Assembly: GCA_047967505.1 (NCBI GenBank)
Contig: CM106538.1
Origin: Dipteris shenzhenensis
Lineage: Eukaryota; Polypodiophyta; Polypodiopsida; Gleicheniales
Direction: 5' to 3' (one strand)
DNA length: 64,000 nt
This document shows, piece by piece, positions 58,401 through 64,000 of the stretch. Within the stretch, counting starts at the first letter, position 1. Each line of letters starts with the position of its first letter. The position numbers and the translations under genes were made by a program. The notes beneath the pieces were generated by a model that saw only the letters and a program-made list of their open reading frames with translations, did not search any database and was not told the origin of the DNA.

Positions 58401-58662
58401 TCAAATCCTCCTTAAGTATCCTTCCATCTTTTCCAGAGCCTGAAACATCCTCCAATTTTATACCATATTGCCGAGCAAAATGGCGAAGTGTAGGAGTTGC
58501 AAGTACTTTCTTGTTTACCTCATCGTCATAACCAGCAGACCGATCATGTGAAGAGAGCAAACTATCTTCTTTTGCATCTGAAATTTGTTCATTTGAGGGT
58601 TTTTGACCAACCTGCGTAAGTTTATTTGTGCCACCAACCAGCTCCAATAATGATTCTCCAAC
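28382..58662 (-). CDS. DBT/BCE2: Branched-chain 2-oxoacid dehydrogenase E2 (dihydrolipoamide acyltransferase), 3' five exons
   Basis: E2 core of the mitochondrial branched-chain 2-oxoacid dehydrogenase complex. It passes acyl groups (from Leu, Ile and Val breakdown) from the lipoyl arm to CoA. The visible exons join as 58662-58202, 58027-57780, 29303-29215, 29022-28795 and 28495-28382, giving 1140 nt (379 codons plus TGA). Every junction has GT/AG ends and keeps frame. In the partial protein, residues 1-10 end the lipoyl domain, residues 53-91 are the E3/E1-binding domain ([19 protein letters not shown], then [13 protein letters not shown]), and the catalytic domain runs from about residue 154 to the end, with [24 protein letters not shown] and the active-site motif DHRVLDG (His and Asp present). 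No internal stop is seen, so the gene looks functional. The transit peptide and most of the lipoyl domain are missing and presumably lie upstream of the window. The family call is secure from the catalytic motifs; the choice of branched-chain E2 over pyruvate E2 rests on overall resemblance to plant BCE2. Confidence 0.93.
28795..29022 (-). CDS. DBT/BCE2: E2 exon: catalytic core
   Basis: 228 nt, exactly 76 codons, phase 0 at both ends. The acceptor is CCTTGGGCAG|ATT and the donor ATGAAT|gtaagcc. It encodes IAKELSRL, then [18 protein letters not shown], then [17 protein letters not shown], and ends ASIMN. This is the most conserved part of the 2-oxoacid dehydrogenase acyltransferase fold. The flanking introns are 192 bp (29023-29214) and 299 bp (28496-28794). 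Confidence 0.94.
29215..29303 (-). CDS. DBT/BCE2: E2 exon: catalytic domain (SHGLVVPN segment)
   Basis: 89 nt. The acceptor TTTTTGTACAG|GT follows a pyrimidine-rich stretch. GT completes the Gly codon from the exon 28476 bp away, giving [15 protein letters not shown], then [16 protein letters not shown]. The donor is CTAGAG|gtac in phase 0. The joined sequence matches the order and spacing of plant BCE2 proteins with no gap, so no further exon is needed inside the giant intron. Confidence 0.92.
29304..30130. other. Giant intron, acceptor-side segment
   Basis: No gene or repeat recognised before the copia LTR. The splice acceptor of the E2 exon is at its start. Confidence 0.4.
30131..32125 (-). 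mobile_element. Ty1-copia fragment (RT, RNase H, 3' LTR), minus strand
   Basis: In minus-strand order from 32125: [17 protein letters not shown] (RT start), [42 protein letters not shown] (YVDD box with Cys), [20 protein letters not shown], then RNase H words ([36 protein letters not shown] near 30920). Several frameshifts and stops. Upstream (5') domains are missing. Sense with respect to the E2 gene. Confidence 0.88.
30420..30752 (-). repeat. 3' LTR of the minus-strand copia fragment, with TATA box
   Basis: On the minus strand a GAGAGGGGG polypurine tract (about 30761-30753) precedes TGTTAGAGGTAGCATC at 30752. Downstream on the same strand lies CCTATAAATAGGG (about 30431-30419), a good TATA box for LTR transcription. 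The LTR probably continues below 30420 to about 30130; that edge is not defined. Confidence 0.65.
32126..32830 (+). other. Possible LTR or promoter fragment
   Basis: GGTATATAAGGGGCTC (32150-32165) looks like a TATA box, followed by a CT-rich stretch (32350-32500), as in LTR R/U5 regions. No partner LTR was found. No coding signal. Confidence 0.3.
32830..33724 (-). pseudogene. Ty3-gypsy gag fragment, minus strand (broken)
   Basis: In minus order: frame 33724-33515, then [19 protein letters not shown] (about 33385-33330), [20 protein letters not shown] (about 33250-33190), [20 protein letters not shown] (about 33145-33090) and a zinc knuckle [14 protein letters not shown] with the last Cys lost (about 32915). 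The same words occur in the gag of the plus-strand gypsy element at 43.2 kb ([15 protein letters not shown]), so the two belong to one gag family. This older copy was split by insertion of that element at 33961. Confidence 0.78.
33962..34087 (+). repeat. 5' LTR of gypsy, first part
   Basis: TGTTACGTCATCC ... AAGTAAGGCCTAGCAT. Matches the first part of the 3' LTR (49811-49938) with roughly a dozen or more differences, many of them transitions. Interrupted after AAGTAAGGCCTAGCAT by the LINE. Confidence 0.92.
34088..34670 (+). other. LINE 5' polypyrimidine region
   Basis: Nearly 600 bp of C/T on the plus strand (CCTCC, CCCGCC repeats), followed by a second, shorter pyrimidine-rich block at 35835-36010. 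Long open frames here, both strands, are a by-product of the composition. Probably the LINE 5' UTR/promoter. Confidence 0.7.
34734..36235 (+). pseudogene. LINE ORF1 (DUF4283 and CCHC zinc knuckle)
   Basis: Best start ATG 34734 ([16 protein letters not shown]). The RNA-binding-like domain includes [34 protein letters not shown] and [17 protein letters not shown]. The zinc knuckle [14 protein letters not shown] is intact (CX2CX4HX4C, about 35358-35400). A TAA at 35461 truncates it; a basic, Pro-rich tail continues in pieces to about 36215. ORF1 protein coats LINE RNA. Confidence 0.85.
36236..36813 (+). other. LINE inter-ORF region
   Basis: Decayed frames (for example [20 protein letters not shown], then [15 protein letters not shown]) link ORF1 and ORF2 and look like former coding sequence. 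Not identified further. Confidence 0.45.
36811..37691 (+). pseudogene. LINE ORF2: AP-type endonuclease
   Basis: [16 protein letters not shown] opens ORF2 (the SWN motif). MIQEHMF has the catalytic Glu. After a frameshift near 37135 come [29 protein letters not shown] (GDFN changed to GDLN), [14 protein letters not shown] and MSEHSPVVL (SDH changed to SEH). The domain nicks target DNA at insertion. A TAG at 37689 and the frameshift disable it. Confidence 0.88.
37692..39160 (+). pseudogene. LINE ORF2: reverse transcriptase
   Basis: Motifs in order: [119 protein letters not shown] and [11 protein letters not shown] (catalytic box FADD). Between the GCPLAPFL and FADD boxes some 30-40 residues usual in the family are missing. 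Stops and frameshifts throughout. Confidence 0.9.
39161..41160 (+). pseudogene. LINE ORF2 C-terminal region and 3' UTR
   Basis: [40 protein letters not shown] and [13 protein letters not shown] match the region after RT in plant L1 elements; a further long frame spans 39716-40243. No clear RNase H. The 3' UTR runs to the A-tail at about 41216. Confidence 0.75.
41217..41431 (+). repeat. 5' LTR of gypsy, second part
   Basis: From the second target-duplication copy through AGAGAGGGATGCCAAGAAGG and CATCTAGAAGTCCACATGGC to TTGTTACA. Matches 49923-50130. Confidence 0.92.
41433..41446 (+). other. Gypsy primer-binding site
   Basis: TGGTATCAGAGCGG one base after the LTR end; initiator Met tRNA type. 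Confidence 0.88.
41447..42140 (+). other. Gypsy leader
   Basis: No domain recognised; presumably 5' UTR and the N-terminal end of gag, heavily decayed. Confidence 0.5.
42150..43600 (+). pseudogene. Gypsy gag (broken, with foldback insertion)
   Basis: First part 42150-42540: [50 protein letters not shown] foldback element then interrupts (42592-43000). Second part 43160-43560: [36 protein letters not shown], and an intact zinc knuckle [14 protein letters not shown] (43500-43541). Confidence 0.85.
42592..43000. mobile_element. Foldback (inverted-repeat) element
   Basis: Left arm from TTTCTGTGCAGAATTTGGTG (42592) and right arm ending in its complement (about 43000) are inverted copies of about 160-170 bp. 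They share GGTGATTCTGACACCGTAGA, CGCGTCCGGAACGG, CCAAAACCCCAAAAACGGCA and GGCCAAAAAAGG. The centre adds a repeat of CAAAAGGTG(C/A)CAAATCGCG in both orientations. No coding capacity. GC content is higher than the host gypsy. Probably a non-autonomous DNA transposon or MITE. Confidence 0.85.
43600..44032 (+). pseudogene. Gypsy aspartic protease
   Basis: Frame 43457-44032 continues from the zinc knuckle. The active-site region reads [20 protein letters not shown] (Asp present; usual D-S-G is D-S-S here), followed by [17 protein letters not shown], as in gypsy proteases. A stop ends it at 44030. Confidence 0.82.
44300..45100 (+). pseudogene. Gypsy reverse transcriptase (broken)
   Basis: [56 protein letters not shown] (then TAG), [16 protein letters not shown] and [14 protein letters not shown] (FLDD catalytic box, 44817-44855). 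Two or more frameshifts lie between 44575 and 44770. Confidence 0.9.
45101..45690 (+). pseudogene. Gypsy RNase H (broken)
   Basis: [16 protein letters not shown] (first Asp changed to Glu in the usual VxTDAS word), then frameshifted pieces, [20 protein letters not shown] and DSLHRM close the domain. Confidence 0.8.
45700..45947 (+). pseudogene. Gypsy integrase, zinc-binding N-terminus (5' part)
   Basis: [37 protein letters not shown] carries the two His of the H-H-C-C module. The gag-only element splits it right after GTCCAAGAC; the reading resumes at 48650. Confidence 0.8.
45948..46268 (-). repeat. 3' LTR of the gag-only element
   Basis: 321 bp; next to the polypurine tract. Confidence 0.92.
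46661..47536 (-). CDS. Copia gag of the TR-GAG element (one internal stop)
   Basis: From ATG 47536: [40 protein letters not shown] (gag N-terminal domain), [40 protein letters not shown], then TGA at 47087 within LSAI[12 protein letters not shown]. The same frame continues through [20 protein letters not shown] and a perfect zinc knuckle [14 protein letters not shown] to a stop at 46661. About 290 codons; apart from the single stop the frame is whole. Gag packages the element RNA. Confidence 0.88.
47780..47925 (-). repeat. Short direct duplication in the TR-GAG leader
   Basis: GCACTTTGATGCAGTTTTGA...GGGTGAGACGGTGACGTG (from 47787) recurs from 47875 as GCACTTTGATACAGTTTTGA...GGGTGAGACGGTGACGTG. 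It lies between the 5' LTR and gag of the minus-strand element. Confidence 0.8.
48313..48324 (-). other. Primer-binding site of the TR-GAG element
   Basis: Complement of TGGTATCAGAGC, two bases from the LTR. Confidence 0.88.
48327..48649 (-). repeat. 5' LTR of the gag-only element
   Basis: 323 bp, nearly identical to 45948-46268. Confidence 0.92.
48650..49797 (+). pseudogene. Gypsy integrase core and chromodomain-like C-terminus
   Basis: Resumes with YVLKYQKC, then [20 protein letters not shown] (first Asp), [19 protein letters not shown] (second Asp), [18 protein letters not shown] (Glu): the D-D-E triad is present. Stops at 49090, 49121 and 49213. The last frame 49228-49797 is open and ends with [18 protein letters not shown] and [26 protein letters not shown], which resembles a chromodomain tail and points to the chromovirus branch. 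Confidence 0.88.
49799..49810 (+). other. Gypsy polypurine tract
   Basis: AGGAGAAGGGAA before TGTTACG. Confidence 0.8.
49811..50130 (+). repeat. 3' LTR of gypsy (320 bp)
   Basis: TGTTACGTTAGCCATAATCC ... GAGTGTTACA. Contains the uninterrupted target site (AAGTGGGACCTAGCAT) used by the LINE in the 5' copy, which proves the LINE came after the gypsy insertion. Confidence 0.93.
50131..50307. other. Remnant flank of the older minus-strand gypsy or intron
   Basis: Nothing recognised. Confidence 0.3.
50308..53444 (+). mobile_element. Old LTR element, non-coding or fully decayed inside
   Basis: 50308-50601 and 53180-53444 are diverged direct repeats (GGCCCTAGTGTGTGTGTTCT, TTCATTTTGATTCCTTGA, GCTGATCACC, TTTTAGGGTTT). 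The primer-binding site TGGTATCAAAGC (50603-50614, one mismatch) follows the first. The second copy extends further left and includes TCTATAAAAGAAGGG (about 53070, TATA box) and GCAATAAAGACCTTCGAGGG (polyadenylation signal). So the first copy lacks its U3. Inside, only a weak gag-like knuckle remnant (CFRCKGRR, about 52240) was noticed. Confidence 0.72.
52797..52849 (+). repeat. (TACA)n/(CA)n microsatellite
   Basis: ACATACATACATACATACAT followed by ACACACACACAC. A simple repeat. Confidence 0.9.
53445..53767. other. Intron segment before the coding-free LTR element
   Basis: Plus-strand frame reads [20 protein letters not shown], an ordinary composition without known domain; it may be decayed retroelement. 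Continues after the insertion at 55682. Confidence 0.25.
53773..54097 (+). repeat. 5' LTR of the young element
   Basis: 325 bp; followed by TGGTATCAGAGC. Confidence 0.95.
53890..53902 (+). promoter_or_regulatory. LTR TATA box
   Basis: CACCTATAAAAGG inside the U3/R part of the LTR; the same site is at about 55474 in the second LTR. Confidence 0.6.
54098..54109 (+). other. Primer-binding site
   Basis: TGGTATCAGAGC directly after the LTR. Confidence 0.92.
55180..55356 (+). repeat. Three copies of a polypurine-tract module
   Basis: Units of about 58-66 bp: TGACCACCT / TTACCACCTT, then AGTAGC, then a CACC or CACT AGGGGAGG block. The AGGGGAGG cores end at 55232, 55290 and 55356; only the last touches the LTR. 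The second is followed by TGATGGATTTG, close to the LTR start of the copia element at 23931. Confidence 0.85.
55357..55681 (+). repeat. 3' LTR of the young element
   Basis: 325 bp, no difference from the 5' LTR noticed by eye. Confidence 0.95.
55687..57779. other. Giant intron, donor-side segment
   Basis: No recognised domain. A plus-strand frame around 56290-56700 (ending [12 protein letters not shown]) has normal composition but no known motif. A G-rich tract lies at 57487-57509. Confidence 0.35.
57487..57509 (+). other. G-rich tract, potential G-quadruplex
   Basis: Runs of 6, 5, 2 and 6 G within 23 bases on the plus strand, so C-rich on the pre-mRNA of the E2 gene, about 270 bp after the donor of the giant intron. 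Confidence 0.55.
57780..58027 (-). CDS. DBT/BCE2: E2 exon: start of catalytic domain
   Basis: 248 nt. The acceptor is CTATAG|GGG; the first G completes the Arg codon split by the previous intron and gives [12 protein letters not shown], followed by [15 protein letters not shown] and [14 protein letters not shown]. The donor is AGAG|gtaaga, splitting a Gly codon after one base. This donor opens the 28.5 kb intron. The 174-bp intron on its other side (58028-58201) is a normal short plant intron. Confidence 0.92.
58202..58662 (-). CDS. DBT/BCE2: E2 exon: lipoyl-domain end, linker, subunit-binding domain
   Basis: 461 nt. The acceptor is ACAG before GTT GGA GAA (Val-Gly-Glu, the VGE(T/S)L end of the lipoyl domain). 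The donor is GTGAG|gtatac, leaving a codon split after two bases. The exon holds the subunit-binding domain (residues 53-91) and a low-complexity Glu/Ser/Pro linker up to PEDKIIHV. The open frame runs on upstream to 58767, but that part (a hydrophobic stretch ending VLGFYMRLGCVTQ) does not match a lipoyl domain and is read as intron. Confidence 0.88.
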
Positions 58663-60040
58663 CTGTGTGACACATCCAAGGCGCATATAAAAACCAAGAA
58701 CCCTGAAAATTGCAACCAAAGTAAAGACAAATATATGAAAATATGGCATCTTTAAAGGCTCTCTCAACTATTTAGGGCCCAGAATTTATTATCTTTTTGA
58801 AATCCACAATTAATATGGGTACTCCTACCTTCCAGTCTATATTAAAGGATATATATATTGCCAACTTTCCATACATCAAAGCGGGTTACAAAATCAGCCT
58901 GCAATAAACAGACTTCCTGGTAAGCATATCTGCATGTAATGATATGTGGCCAGGATGCACCCAGTGAGGGTGGAAATAGAATATTTCAAAATTATCATCT
59001 CATCAGAATTGAGGGAAAGTCTTTTATGTTTTCAGACTTTGAGGATAGTTATCTGTTATCTAAACAATTGCAGAAACGCAATAACACAGCTACTGAGGAA
59101 TTTGGAAACCCTTAGATGTAGACTCATCAAAGTGATTCACACTAGAAGGACAATAGCATGGTTTAAATTTGGACCAGGAGAGCTCCAGAGCAACACCATT
59201 TTTGTGATTCCTAGTAGCTCTTACTCATACATTGTGAAAACTTCTAAGTCCATTTCTGAGCTGGAGGAGTAATCTTAAATCTGGACATGTAAACTTAAAA
59301 GCTCCTTAGATTGTTGATGTTTTCAATATAAGTCTTTTGGAAGGGAGACTACCACAAGCGCCTTCTATTTTGTCATATCCTGATGCCTGTTAACGGTTTT
59401 TTCCTATTTGACTCCAAAATGCCAAGTCACCCTTTGGGCACGCGCACTCAAATCTGAAAAGAAACAACAATAAACCCTTCTGTTTTGCTCTACTTCTGGT
59501 CATTTCAGATTGAAATGTAGGATACTTTCACATAAAGATGCCAGACGCTTTCATATTCCATGTAAGCACTCTCAGTCTACAATAGGGCAAGGACACTCTT
59601 TGTGGCCATGGCTGGATGGCATTCGCTTGTAGTGCTGCATCCAAGTAGATTCACCATTCAAACTTAGGGGTGCGCAATACCAAGGTGCCCCTTCAGCTAC
59701 CTGTAATTCTCTTATGACAGGCTTTAGTCCATGCAGCTTCAGGTTTGTCACACACAGAAGGCGAGACTCCATAGCTCATCACTCTCTTGCATCATGATCT
59801 TCAATGCTATCTGCAGTGTGTGCATTTGATGCATGCAACTTGCCGTGCTTAAGGAAGACACTTTGCCAAATTTGCTTTGCAATGTTGTGCTGCTTGGCAT
59901 TGTATTTAGATCATGATATGAGCTAACTTGTGCCAGAAAATGATTTGTTGGATTAATAGGTCCAATGACACACCTGTGGGCCCCCAAAGGAAGATACAGG
60001 AGCCTCAGCGTAGATGCATCAGTAGGGGATGGGATGAGGC
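58663..60040 (-). other. Upstream intron of E2 (no lipoyl exon found)
   Basis: Read on the minus strand for lipoyl motifs (GEGI, DKA, EI-S-R); none found with usable splice sites. Presumed intron. Confidence 0.45.
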
Positions 60041-60820
60041 TTCCATGTGGGCAGCAACATGGCTGCACACATGGACAGCAGACAGAGTTCCTTCTAAATG
60101 TTGATTTGGGGCAAGGGGGCACTCTGGTCAGCAAATTGGACTGACAGTATGCCCAGGATGTGGGCTGATTGTGGGGCTGTGTGCAGTCCAGCCAATGGCC
60201 CATGGACAGGGTCAGCAGGACAGCACCACAGATCTGGTCGGCAGACTCAGCACAAACAGGTTGGCAGTGCAGCAATAGAAGGTACGGCAATTGGAGCAGC
60301 ATGGTCAGAGCTTTTGCAGGACCTGGAGAAGACTGTGCTGTAGAGAGGATATCAGAAGATAGGCACCTGCAAAATGGACCTATATATATAGGAAACAGTG
60401 TGGTTGGTTGGCTATACTGGGTTGGCTGGCAGACTGCCAGGTCAGACAGCCTGTTACAAGAAGGCCCTTGCCCTATATCAGGAGCCCCACTTGAGGGTTC
60501 CACGTATTCCAGTAGTCTCAACCTGCAGGTCACATTTCAGGGAAAGGACCAGAGGGATCAAGGGATCCACACCTACAGTCCCAGACATCTAGAGTACACC
60601 TTGGTGCAGACCTTCACACTGTGGAAGACCATAACGTGGTGCAATGGGGCGGACTTCGTCTTCAGAGAACTTGTGAGAAGACTTTGCAGGAGTGCTCAAC
60701 CTAGAGCAGCCGCTGAGGTCCAATTGAGGACACGCGGTGATCTAGGAGAGGTCTACAACAGTTTCATCAGCAAACAGAGCCTGTTCTTGGTGCCTTACCT
60801 CAGCATTGGTTTCCTGATAG
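60041..60820. other. Possible LTR or decayed element
   Basis: Long frames on both strands (60169-60870 plus, 60533-59748 minus) without known domains. The palindromic CCTATATATATAGG (60378-60391) could be a TATA box. CA/TG-rich text resembles LTR U3 regions. Confidence 0.25.
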
Positions 60821-61048
60821 TGTTGTCACAGTTTTGGCTAGATTTTGTACATGGACATTACCTCTCTTAATGAGATTAGTTTGGCTAAATATCTGTGTGT
60901 ATTTTGAGTTCTCCATATCTGAAGTGCTTCCTCTCTATAAATACATGCATGGATTGAGTCGCATTCAAGTTTTTGTTTTGAGATCTCAAGGCTTTCTTTA
61001 TTCCATTGTGTATGGGTTGGCTGTAGCAAATAATCCTTTCCTCTAACA
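60821..61048 (+). repeat. LTR with TATA box (left edge approximate)
   Basis: TGTTGTCACAG... with CTCTATAAATAC at 60932-60943 and end CTCTAACA at 61048, directly followed by a primer-binding site. No second LTR in the window. Confidence 0.65.
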
Positions 61049-61060
61049 TGGTATCAGAGC
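61049..61060 (+). other. Primer-binding site
   Basis: TGGTATCAGAGC after the LTR; initiator Met tRNA type. The body of the element is missing or unrecognisable. Confidence 0.85.
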
Positions 61061-61439
61061 AAAGCATCTGAAAAGCCCGCATTTCTTGGAGATCAACACC
61101 AAACTCAAGTGGAGACCTTGCCAAGGAGGGAGGAGATCCATATTTAGGTGTGTTGTGAATAACTTGCCGTGATTGCAGAAAATAGCCAAAAAGACTTCAG
61201 GTCATCTACACCCTGCCATGGGATCCAATTTACTCATTTTGAACTTCGATGAGTCTAGAAGCTTGACAGAACAAACTGTCTGTCACCAAGTTGTAAATAC
61301 TCCAAGCCAAAGTTCCAGTTGACCATTTATTTGATCATGATTATAGAGTCCTTCATTTATACGAAATTGAAGGGCAATGAAACTCTCTCTTCATATAAAC
61401 GATGGAATTGAAAACTCTCTTCAATCTCTCTCTATGAAA

Positions 61440-61880
61440 ACGAAGGGCAATGAAACTTTGTCTTCACGACGTAAACGATGGAATTGAAAACTCTCTTCAA
61501 TCTCTCTCTCACTCCCTCTCTCTGCACAGCATTAGGGCCCAGAACCCAAGCAGGCTGGACCCCCCCGAAGGTATTTTATTTCAGTAAAAGAGGGAGTACA
61601 AAAAAAAGTTCTCAGCTCACAGGCTGCTCCTCTTCATGCGTGAAGTTCCCTTTACAAAAAAGTTCTCAGCTCACAGGCTGCTCCTCTTCATACGTGAAGT
61701 TCCCTTTACAAAGAGCTCTCAACTCTCAATTTCTTGGCAACATGCCACATGGCATAAGCCTAGCCTAAATCATAGTTATATTCCTCAAAGGGCAACTCTG
61801 GACCTTTCATAGCACTTGGTCACACAGAGGATCTCCTAATTGCTTGCTAAGCTCCGTAAGGCTATGAGTTTTCAACCTGA
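61440..61880 (-). repeat. Left arm of a large inverted repeat (LTR-like)
   Basis: Matches 62300-62690 in inverse orientation: GGACCCCCCCGAAGGT, TCAGCTCACAGGCTGCTCCT, ACGTGAAGTTCCCTTTAC, CATAGCACTTGGTCACA, TAATTGCTTGCTAAGCTCC. A 53-bp unit is duplicated inside (61603-61655 and 61656-61708), and part of the outer end is repeated at 61365-61432. Confidence 0.85.
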
Positions 61881-62101
61881 CCACGTCAGCAAGTTGCTTG
61901 TACTGCCACAAGAGAAGTACTGGAACCAGTTTCAAATCAACATTGCAAACCAACAAGCTGGCCCAGCTACCACATCAGCTCTATACCTGCACTGACTGCT
62001 CTCCCACATCAGCATTTCTCACATGCATGTCACATGTCAATCAGCTTTCTCGTATGGCGTTTCAACTCCGATCGGTGAGTTTTGGCTTTGATTAAGGCGC
62101 C

Positions 62102-62155
62102 TTGACCTTCGGTCAAAGCCCCTTCATTACGGTCAAGAGGGTTGACCTCGGTCAA
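62102..62155. promoter_or_regulatory. Dense W-box cluster
   Basis: Five TTGACC/GGTCAA sites in 54 bp: 62102-62107, 62111-62116, 62131-62136, 62142-62147, 62150-62155, arranged partly as inverted pairs. TTGACC fits the WRKY-binding W-box. It sits in the spacer between the inverted arms. Binding is inference. Confidence 0.5.
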
Positions 62156-62299
62156 CCAGAGTATTTTCTATGTTATGAGAGCATGTTTGCTTGGTGGGGA
62201 CGCCCACAGATTAGTCTAGAGTTTATTTTTGCATGCAAGCACTAACAATTAATGGGTGCCATGGTTGTGTGTTTCAATTCATTGTTGCAGGTACCAAGA

Positions 62300-62690
62300 G
62301 GGGTTGAAAACCCAAAGCCTCATGGAGCTTAGCAAGCAATCAGGAGATACTCCATGTGACCAAGTGCTATGAAATTTCCAGAGTTGTCCTTTGAGGCATG
62401 TAGCTAGGATTTCAGCTAGGATTATGACAAGTGGCATGTGGCCAAGTAAGTGAGAGCTGAGAGCTTTTGTAAAGGGAACTTCACGTATGAAGAGGAGCAG
62501 CTTGTGAGCTGAGAGCTTTCTTTGTACTTTCTTTTACTGAAACACAATACCTTCGGGGGGGTCCAGCCTGTTTGGGTTCTGGGCCCTAATGTTGTGCCAA
62601 GAGAGGGAGTGAGAGAGAGATTGAAGAGAGTTTTCAATTCCATCGTCTACATGAAGAGAGAGCTTCATTGCCCTTCGTTTTCACTATCCT
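62300..62690 (+). repeat. Right arm of the large inverted repeat (LTR-like)
   Basis: Includes CAATACCTTCGGGGGGGTCC, the same R/U5-like word as in the LTR at 53160 (GACCTTCGAGGGGGTCC), so the arms are probably LTRs of a related family. Confidence 0.82.
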
Positions 62691-62699
62691 ATATGGAAA

Positions 62700-63595
62700 G
62701 TTAGCGTTCGCAGTCATCTAGTGGCCAGGGAAATCTGGGAGGTGACGAAAGGTACGGAGCAGAAACGTGTCAATTTTGGATGCCACAAGGAAGATCTCAG
62801 TTTCAGTAGATCCAAATAAGGTGAAAGAAAAATGAAAGAAAGAAAGTCAAAGGAGAGGAACTTGAGGAATGCAGTTGCTCTTTCCATAATATTCTGAATA
62901 ACTATGGATTCGGTAATATGAGGTTGGAAGATTGTTACTAGCAACACTGCCTAGCACATTTGGAGATCCGGATGTATTGAGGCTTTAGACGGCACCTAAA
63001 TCCGCCCTACTCATACCATGGCTAGCATCTAGATAGATATTGCACATCTGGTCTATGATGTAGTGGCCTTGGTGGCCATTTGGTCTATGATGTAGGGGTC
63101 TTCAAGATTTGCTTTGGCCAAGAGAACGCTTTTTCTTAGAAAGTGGAGAGGCAATCCTTTCTTCTCTAAGTCACTTATTGGCCTGATGAGGCACTTTCAG
63201 CCACAGTCTTGGTTCCTTCAAGATTTGCATATCCTTATATATTTTCAATGGCACCTTACCACTTGTTTCTCATGCTCCATATGATGTATCTATGCCTTGA
63301 ATTCTGTGATCTTGGCTGTTCCTATCGTACATAATAGCAGTAATTTTAATGAAAAAATAAAAGTAGTAGAAGTCTTTCATACATAATAGAAGTCTTTTTG
63401 AAGAAAATTAAAAATAACACATAGGTTAGTTGGCTGCCCTTCAATGACTGCAAGCCTAGATGAGGAAGTAGCGGGAATCGAATCACACAATCAATCATGA
63501 GGAACATTGATGTGTGCCATTGTGGTTTGGGATATCCTATCCTCATCCATTTCCGCCATTCACAGTGGTTTTTTCTTTCTACTCTTATGATAGCC
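62700..63595. other. Non-coding region
   Basis: Nothing recognised. Confidence 0.4.
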
Positions 63596-64000
63596 TGTTT
63601 CAGCAGCCTCTTTGTGCATTAAAGTCCCCTTCCATTATAATTTCATGATCTTTAGGGTATATGGCTATATCCTCTCCCAAATATATGAAGGGGTCCCCTC
63701 GTGAGATGTGATTGTTCTGTTTGTTGGACGCAAAACATGCTGTCAGGCAGATATTTCTCTCATTTGCTGCTATCTCCAGCCACATATTTTGAGGGTCCTC
63801 TTTTATGACCTAGATTGTGTTCTCCCACACTTTGCTAATGTAGCATGCTATTCCACCACAGCCCTGTCCCTTATGGGATATTTTTGTGTTCATTCGTTTT
63901 CTTGGAATCCTTGTACCTCTGGAATCTCGTGTCCTTCGTGCTCCCAGAATTCCAATATTAAGAGTATGTCAGTTTTCAGATATCTCCTCCTTCAAAGCTA
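63596..64000 (-). pseudogene. LINE endonuclease fragment at window edge
   Basis: On the minus strand: GTGLWWNSMLH in one frame, then WLEIAANERNICLTACFASN, DPFIYLGEDIAIYPKDHEII, MEGDFNAQRG. The last has the GDFN catalytic motif of AP-type endonucleases in LINEs. A stop precedes the MWLEI segment, and upstream is cut by the window end. Confidence 0.72.

Noticed and set aside
28202-58662. The E2 locus as a dead pseudogene because the 5' exons are missing
   Set aside because: All visible exons are open, splice sites are normal, and catalytic residues are present. Loss of the 5' end is better explained by the window edge.
58850-58905. Minus-strand segment after TTTATTGCAG reading ADFVTRFDVWKVGNIY, slightly like the ITSR-GKV part of a lipoyl domain
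   Set aside because: It lacks the DKA lipoyl-lysine motif, meets a stop after two more codons and has no donor in frame.
59748-60533. 261-codon minus-strand open frame
   Set aside because: Composition rich in Cys, Pro, Leu and Ser without any domain, an equally long frame on the other strand, and LTR-like text. Probably chance.
1-64000. Search for bacterial-style operons, phage genes or defence systems
   Set aside because: Spliced host gene, plant LTR elements and LINEs throughout; no prokaryotic features.

Overview
This window is plant nuclear DNA, probably from a gymnosperm or another seed plant with a very large, transposon-filled genome. One ordinary host gene is visible. It is the mitochondrial branched-chain 2-oxoacid dehydrogenase E2 subunit (dihydrolipoamide branched-chain acyltransferase, DBT/BCE2 type), on the minus strand. 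Five exons can be followed codon by codon from 58662 down to the stop at 28382. They encode the end of the lipoyl domain, the subunit-binding domain and the complete acyltransferase domain (379 residues). The first exons, with the targeting peptide and most of the lipoyl domain, are not recognisable between 58663 and 64000 and probably lie beyond the window. Intron lengths are 174, 28476, 192 and 299 bp. The 28.5 kb intron is the main structural feature of the window.

Layout. Positions 1-28300 lie downstream of the gene and hold mostly decayed transposons: several Ty1-copia fragments in both orientations, a BED/DUF659/hATC-type hAT transposase relic (about 4200-6500, minus), a kinase-like relic (about 11560-12290, minus) between two clusters of short degenerate repeats, and an almost complete but frameshifted copia element (17488-24235). 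Another copia end with an intact RNase H (26366-27146) sits tail to tail with the host gene.

Inside the giant intron (29304-57779) the insertions are nested. A minus-strand copia fragment comes first (about 30100-32125), then an old minus-strand gypsy gag fragment. That fragment is split by a chromodomain-type gypsy element (33962-50130) whose LTR pair is flanked by AAATG/AAATA. The gypsy element itself carries three insertions: a 7.1 kb L1-type LINE inside its 5' LTR with a 16-bp target duplication, a foldback element in gag with inverted arms of about 170 bp, and a 2.7 kb gag-only copia element (TR-GAG type, minus strand) that splits the integrase and has a perfect AAGAC target duplication. 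Further along lie an older LTR element (about 50308-53444) and a coding-free LTR element (53773-55681) with two 325-bp LTRs that read as identical, target duplication AGCTC, and three polypurine-tract-like repeats before its 3' LTR.

The region above the visible exons (58663-64000) is presumably another long intron. It holds an LTR with primer-binding site, a large inverted repeat made of LTR-like arms around a dense W-box cluster, and a LINE endonuclease fragment at the window edge.

The primer-binding sites read are the copia/gypsy type TGGTATCAGAGC (initiator Met tRNA), one with a single mismatch. No tRNA, rRNA or CRISPR features were found. Intron and exon borders were placed by reading frame continuity and GT/AG sites, not by transcripts.
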